Positions 6,008-8,798 of a stretch of DNA of 8,798 nucleotides are shown here, in pieces. The translations under genes were made by a program, and so were the position numbers. Origin of the DNA: Clostridia bacterium (lineage in GTDB: Bacteria > Bacillota > Clostridia > Lachnospirales > Lachnospiraceae); contig BNZC01000036.1 in NCBI GenBank assembly GCA_026000755.1, positions 1 through 8,798 of the forward strand, written 5' to 3'. The notes under the pieces were generated by a model. It searched no databases. It worked only from the letters and a program-made list of their open reading frames with translations, and was not told the DNA's origin. Positions within the stretch are counted from its first letter, which is position 1. Every line of letters begins with the position of its first letter.

Positions 6008-6351
6008 ATCTCTGCTTTTGTATCAATAGGTCGTTGTTTGTGCCTTCTTTTTGCCACAGCTTTATTTGATGAGCCAATAGCATTTTTTGCATCAATATGT
6101 CGTTGTTTACGTCTTTTTACCATAGCTTTATTTGATGAGCCAATAGCATAGTATCTGTTACAACGTACTATAATGTTGCCATTTTCTCCCAAGCTACGAA
6201 GCACTAGATTAACGGATTCATCAACATCAATACGTTGTTTACACAATTCCACAAGTTCCCTATGTTTTTTCCCCGGATTTTTGTGAATCAGGTTCTTAAC
6301 CACTAATGCCACTTTTTTGTTGTCGGTCACATTCGTTTTCTTCAGCATCAT
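5995..6351 (-). CDS. Small very basic protein with winged-helix-like core and duplicated tail (hypothetical)
   Basis: The protein has 118 residues and no recognised family. The start at 6351 is chosen because AAGGAG lies 8 bases upstream, in the gap after the HD gene; an ORF from 6399 would overlap the HD gene end and lacks a better site. Residues about 13-70 suggest helices (VALVVKNLIHK, HRELVELCKQ, SVNLVLRSLGENG) and a wing (IIVRCNRYYAI). The rest is a duplicated unit: AIGSSNKAMVKRRKQRHID (about 69-87) and AIGSSNKAVAKRRHKQRPID (about 91-110). Each carries a cluster of Arg/Lys/His typical of nucleic-acid contact or a disordered tail. It lies 35 bases after the HD phosphohydrolase gene on the same strand, so it is probably its operon partner. 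A regulatory or partner role is inferred only. Confidence 0.65.
   Translation of the reverse strand: MMLKKTNVTDNKKVALVVKNLIHKNPGKKHRELVELCKQRIDVDESVNLVLRSLGENGNIIVRCNRYYAIGSSNKAMVKRRKQRHIDAKNAIGSSNKAVAKRRHKQRPIDTKAEIYLC
6022..6149 (-). repeat. Tandem 66-69 base repeat encoding the basic tail
   Basis: A 26-base stretch (AGCTTTATTTGATGAGCCAA then TAGCAT on the + strand) is identical at 6058-6083 and 6124-6149, offset by 66 bases. The flanking ATCAATA(G/T)GTCGTTGTTT at 6022 and 6091 is offset by 69 bases because one unit has an extra codon. Identity at third positions suggests a fairly recent duplication. Confidence 0.8.
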
Positions 6352-6386
6352 AATCAAATCTCCTTCTTTGTTGAAGTGTAAACGAT

Positions 6387-8135
6387 TTATTCGCCACACC
6401 CACTATTTAACAATCCTTTCGCTTCTTCGATTACAGTTTCTGAAAATGTAATGATGTCTGCCTTTAGCGTTTCAAACACTATGCGAGCCAGTTTGTTAAG
6501 TAGCTCGTCAGAATCCAACTCGACCTTACAATACAAATGCAACTTTGGAATGAAAAGGCTCTCAGCACACAGATAACCTTCTAGTCCGGAGAAAAATCGG
6601 AAAAACTCCGTAGTATTTTTTCTACGAATCATACAGTCGTCACCAATCCCATTTTTCAAGTTAATAGCACCAAACAAAACACTTGGTTCTTCAATATTTC
6701 CTGACATTTGACAGCATAGTTCTTCCTCTATCGTATTAAAAAACTTCATATCATACGGACTACGTGTTTTTGTTATTTGTGCCTCAGCCATATACCGGTT
6801 AAGTGAATCTATTACATCGTTTATTAGAAATTTGTGACTAGAAAAAATGTATTCGGTATGATCTAAAGAAACGCCATCTTCAAACTTGAAATAGACTGTA
6901 TCAAGCAGATAGTCGATTCTATTGGAATACAACTCCTCACCATCGTTATTATATATTTCTTCAAGCTTATTCGATAAATCTAAATGTTCCTCTTCATCAC
7001 TCCAAGTCTTAAACATGCTATATACAAGTTCGTCCAACAATAGATAATCTGCAAAACGTTTAATTACCGATTTGTACACCTTTCGCCCAAATGCCAATTC
7101 TCCAATCATATCGTTTCCATCACTATTATTTTTCGAATTCTTTATTATGGTGTCTAACCACGAATCATCAAGTCTAATAAAATTATCAGAAATTGCATTC
7201 TCATCCGCTTCTTCTTTTAACACCTTTAAAACACGAATAATACCAAACAAAAAATCATTTGGCAAGTTTAGATTATCGCTGTCTTTTCGCACATCATTTT
7301 CTGCACAAGATTGCTCTGCCATATTCATCAATATGGTTCTCATCAACAACTCACTTTTGTGTACAGCATGATGATAATTGACATCCTTATAAGACTTCCA
7401 TCGTTTACGAAGAAACTCTTCAATATCGGCAACCGTTTTTGAAACTGCTGTTAATATATAAGGTTTTGTTTTTTTATAGTCTTCGTTTTCGCTTTTATTC
7501 TCCTCAAAGGACAAGAACATAAATAAACGTTCATAATCTATTATATCTTTGCTCACTCCGGAACATAACAAATCTCTACTGGTAAAATCTAACCTGTCAG
7601 CATCAAGCGTTCCGGATATTATTTGATGAAGCACTTGATGTATACTACTTGAATTAGAAAAATTGGTATCAAGAATCCTGTGTGCCACTTCAAAAGAAAA
7701 CAAGCAAAACAGCAAGAAATTATTTTCATCTTCCTCTGTAGCATCTTTCAAATCTTCTTTTACGAAATGAATGCACTCCGTTTCAACTACAGGCAACAAT
7801 TTTACAGTAATAACTTCATGAAGCTTAACGGACTCATTTTCTTCGTCTACATAGTCTTCCACAAGACGCAAATAGTCTTCTTTATTAGCGTTTCTTTCAG
7901 CACTATCAGCCGCCATCCATTTGCGGCGCAATATCCCCAAAACATCCTCAATAGTATGTGAGTACGGAAAATGCCCAACATCGTGGACTAATCCTGCAAT
8001 ACGAACCCCCTGATAAACAGCCGCATAGAGAAACGCATTCTTTTGTTCTATCTGCGGCGGTGTATGTGCATTGTATATTCCTACGAAAGGTGCATCTTTT
8101 TCAAAAATCGTTATTTGTTTTCTACTACTAAACAC
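6387..8135 (-). CDS. HD phosphohydrolase, C-terminal main part after the amber codon
   Basis: This open frame gives 582 residues if begun at the GTG at 8135. GGGGAG lies only 3 bases before that GTG, too close for efficient initiation, and no better start is seen nearby. It is therefore more likely the continuation of the upstream piece. It contains GLVHDVGHFPYSH (about 49-60, H51-D52), LHEVIT (about 105-110), ISGTLDADRLDFTSRD (about 173-188) and HHAVHKSELLM (about 255-265). These fit the dGTPase/SAMHD1-like catalytic core, here followed by a long helical C-terminal half of unknown role. The first metal-binding His is missing from this fragment. It ends 35 bases before the small basic protein gene. 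G+C is low: 17 of 60 in 7201-7260, against 29 of 60 in 4861-4920 of the fic gene. Confidence 0.7.
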   Translation of the reverse strand: MFSSRKQITIFEKDAPFVGIYNAHTPPQIEQKNAFLYAAVYQGVRIAGLVHDVGHFPYSHTIEDVLGILRRKWMAADSAERNANKEDYLRLVEDYVDEENESVKLHEVITVKLLPVVETECIHFVKEDLKDATEEDENNFLLFCLFSFEVAHRILDTNFSNSSSIHQVLHQIISGTLDADRLDFTSRDLLCSGVSKDIIDYERLFMFLSFEENKSENEDYKKTKPYILTAVSKTVADIEEFLRKRWKSYKDVNYHHAVHKSELLMRTILMNMAEQSCAENDVRKDSDNLNLPNDFLFGIIRVLKVLKEEADENAISDNFIRLDDSWLDTIIKNSKNNSDGNDMIGELAFGRKVYKSVIKRFADYLLLDELVYSMFKTWSDEEEHLDLSNKLEEIYNNDGEELYSNRIDYLLDTVYFKFEDGVSLDHTEYIFSSHKFLINDVIDSLNRYMAEAQITKTRSPYDMKFFNTIEEELCCQMSGNIEEPSVLFGAINLKNGIGDDCMIRRKNTTEFFRFFSGLEGYLCAESLFIPKLHLYCKVELDSDELLNKLARIVFETLKADIITFSETVIEEAKGLLNSGCGE

Positions 8136-8186
8136 CTTCTCCCCATAAAGCTCACGCTTGCTTCGCTTTACTTCACTCGGGGAAAT

Positions 8187-8480
8187 CTACTTTTCAAGTT
8201 CTGTGCCGAACGATAGTAGCATCTTATTAAGAATTTCTCGTTCAGTATTCGACACAGCAGACTGAAGTAGTTTCCCTGCAAGGTGCATTACCCCCAAGCT
8301 ATGTTCAAATCGCTTCACCTTATTTGAAGCAAACGTCAAAAAGACAAGTGAGTTTTGTGAAACTCGATGTAAACGCAATAGTGGCTTTGTTGCCAATATT
8401 TTATCTTCCAAACCACTATACGGAATAGTCTTATGGATAATGTCTGTGTGTGAGCGTGTTTTAAACAAGAAATTTGTCAC
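8187..8480 (-). CDS. HD phosphohydrolase, N-terminal part ending at the amber codon
   Basis: The fragment has 97 residues. The start GTG at 8480 is chosen because GGAGGAGGAG (8487-8496) lies 6 bases upstream; a longer TTG-started frame from 8498 would begin inside that binding site. It reads like the N-terminus of COG1078 HD enzymes: HTDIIHKTIPYS, then LLRLHRVSQNS where relatives have a conserved RL-I-Q motif, then NKVKRFEHSLGVMHLAGK with the first metal-binding His (H60). It stops at TAG 8187-8189 and the downstream frame is in register. Alone it lacks the HD doublet and would not be an active enzyme. It could be a stable short product if the stop is not read through. Confidence 0.7.
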   Translation of the reverse strand: MTNFLFKTRSHTDIIHKTIPYSGLEDKILATKPLLRLHRVSQNSLVFLTFASNKVKRFEHSLGVMHLAGKLLQSAVSNTEREILNKMLLSFGTELEK

Positions 8481-8486
8481 GGTCAA

Positions 8487-8496
8487 CTCCTCCTCC
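8487..8496 (-). promoter_or_regulatory. Strong RBS that fixes the HD gene start
   Basis: GGAGGAGGAG on the - strand is 6 bases from GTG 8480. A start this strong suggests the gene is, or was until recently, well translated, which contrasts with the amber codon 97 codons later. Confidence 0.65.
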
Positions 8497-8547
8497 AACG
8501 AACGGTCTGTTTATAGTTTGCTCTTTCATTGTTGGTCTAACAGCAAC

Positions 8548-8602
8548 TTTTCTTGTGAGCATCCCTATATGTATATTATAACACTCTCACAAGAAAAATC
8601 AA
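8548..8602 (-). promoter_or_regulatory. HD gene promoter bracketed by a perfect 12-bp inverted repeat
   Basis: On the - strand TTGATT (8597-8602) and a perfect TATAAT (8575-8580) are 16 bases apart. TTTTCTTGTGAG (8548-8559) and CTCACAAGAAAA (8586-8597) are exact inverted repeats with 26 bases between them. One arm fills the -35/-10 spacer and the other lies just after the expected start of transcription. This is a typical layout for a repressor operator, possibly with looping. The leader to GTG 8480 would be about 85-90 bases. Confidence 0.65.
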
Positions 8603-8733
8603 CATTTTTTTCTTTCCATTCAATATGGTGGCAAGGATTATACTGTATGGAGAGCGGAAAGTATCTTTTCATCCCGAGTTTGCCACTTAAGTATTGAAAA
8701 AACCGAAAAACAATTGAAAAAAACTTAGATTTT
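8603..8733. other. AT-rich intergenic stretch without a supported gene
   Basis: No coding frame here has a convincing start site or protein-like content. It contains a 7-bp inverted repeat GTGGCAA (8628-8634)/TTGCCAC (8680-8686) and two copies of ATTGAAAAAA (8693-8702, 8713-8722). Both are weak signals. Confidence 0.4.
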
Positions 8734-8757
8734 GCAAGGATTTCCCTTGCTTTTTTT
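8734..8757 (+). terminator. Intrinsic terminator-like hairpin on the + strand
   Basis: GCAAGG (8734-8739) pairs with CCTTGC (8745-8750) around a 5-base loop, followed by T7 (8751-8757). This is a standard intrinsic terminator shape, although no + strand gene is seen upstream. Its 3' arm overlaps the -35 box of the next promoter. Confidence 0.5.
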
Positions 8758-8775
8758 ATGCTTCTATGATATAAT
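8747..8775 (+). promoter_or_regulatory. Strong outward promoter at the right edge
   Basis: TTGCTT (8747-8752) and a perfect TATAAT (8770-8775) are 17 bases apart. The gene it drives lies outside the window. GCTCACA (8784-8790) follows the -10 box, repeating part of the HD promoter operator (GCTCACAAG on the - strand at 8552-8560). Confidence 0.65.
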
Positions 8776-8798
8776 ACATTTGTGCTCACATCATCACC

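Larger units (their letters stand above)
6387..8480 (-). pseudogene. SAMHD1/dGTPase-like HD phosphohydrolase interrupted by an in-frame amber codon
   Basis: Read from GTG 8480 to TAA 6387 this is one frame of 697 codons with a single internal TAG at 8187-8189. The 17 codons between the TAG and the GTG at 8135 are open and protein-like (ISPSEVKRSKRELYGEK), and both flanks match one HD family without a gap. Composite numbering puts the first metal His in RFEHSLGVMH at 60, amber at 98, the HD pair in GLVHDVGHFPYSH at 166-167, and the signature DADRLDFTSRD at about 293-303. This is the H...HD...D layout of COG1078/SAMHD1-type enzymes, which split dNTPs or related nucleotides. The stop separates the metal ligands, so neither part should be active alone. 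It is a recent nonsense mutation, a read-through codon or a sequencing error. No other frame damage is seen, which favours a very recent or conditional event. Confidence 0.75.

Noticed and set aside
6022..6149. CRISPR-like array
   Set aside because: There are only two units, in tandem without spacers, and they are in frame within a coding sequence.
8133..8135. GTG as an independent start of a separate HD gene
   Set aside because: The only Shine-Dalgarno-like sequence is 3 bases away, the frame is open back to the amber codon, and the first metal-binding His would be missing.
8187..8189. Pyrrolysine insertion at the TAG
   Set aside because: Kept only as a remote option: no pyl genes are in the window and HD enzymes of this family are not known to use pyrrolysine.
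8440..8697. + strand open frame of 85 codons
   Set aside because: It overlaps the start and promoter of the HD gene antisense, has no ribosome binding site and does not look protein-like.
8565..8789. - strand open frame of 74 codons at the right edge
   Set aside because: It begins with GTG without a clear ribosome binding site, and it runs across the predicted HD promoter and the + strand outward promoter.

Overview
The window looks like a chromosomal segment of a low-to-moderate G+C Firmicute in class Clostridia, most likely a Lachnospiraceae-type anaerobe. This is inferred from strong AGGAGG-type ribosome binding sites, Lys-rich signal peptides, a membrane-anchored deacetylase with a diverged NodB core, and a LysM membrane protein with an N-terminal MPN-like domain. 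No rRNA, tRNA, CRISPR array, transposase or integrase is visible.

Left part (1-2801, + strand): two small secreted proteins (132-542 and 673-1011) with look-alike signal peptides precede a membrane-anchored polysaccharide deacetylase-family protein (1104-2540). Together they look like a cell-envelope cluster. The 260-base gap that follows holds several hairpins, including a perfect 25-bp inverted repeat between convergent genes.

Middle (2802-5488, - strand): a LysM membrane protein (2802-4280) contains a C9 tract in its linker. Behind it lies a Fic-domain AMPylator-type protein (4445-5488) with an intact active site, an N-terminal inhibitory motif and a C-terminal winged helix. The 264-base intergenic region upstream of fic is packed with dyads: two TGCATA...TATGCA pairs with identical 21-bp spacing, one extra half-site, a 16-bp inverted repeat and a small cruciform. 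It separates fic from a divergent small gene (5753-6007, +).

Right part (5753-8798): this section is visibly more AT-rich. On the - strand lies a SAMHD1/dGTPase-like HD phosphohydrolase of about 697 codons that is cut by one in-frame amber codon at 8187-8189. The first metal-binding His motif sits in the upstream piece (8187-8480), and the HD pair and DxDRxD signature sit in the downstream piece (6387-8135). A small basic protein with a duplicated tail (5995-6351) follows in the same operon and overlaps the end of the + strand small gene. The HD promoter is bracketed by a perfect 12-bp inverted repeat, and part of that motif recurs at a second promoter that points out of the right edge.

The most interesting reading is that 4445-8600 is an accessory, possibly defence- or stress-related, cluster: Fic toxin-like enzyme, dNTPase-like HD enzyme, and two small winged-helix-like proteins under dedicated operators. 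The HD gene is either broken by a nonsense mutation or read through. The defence role is inference only.
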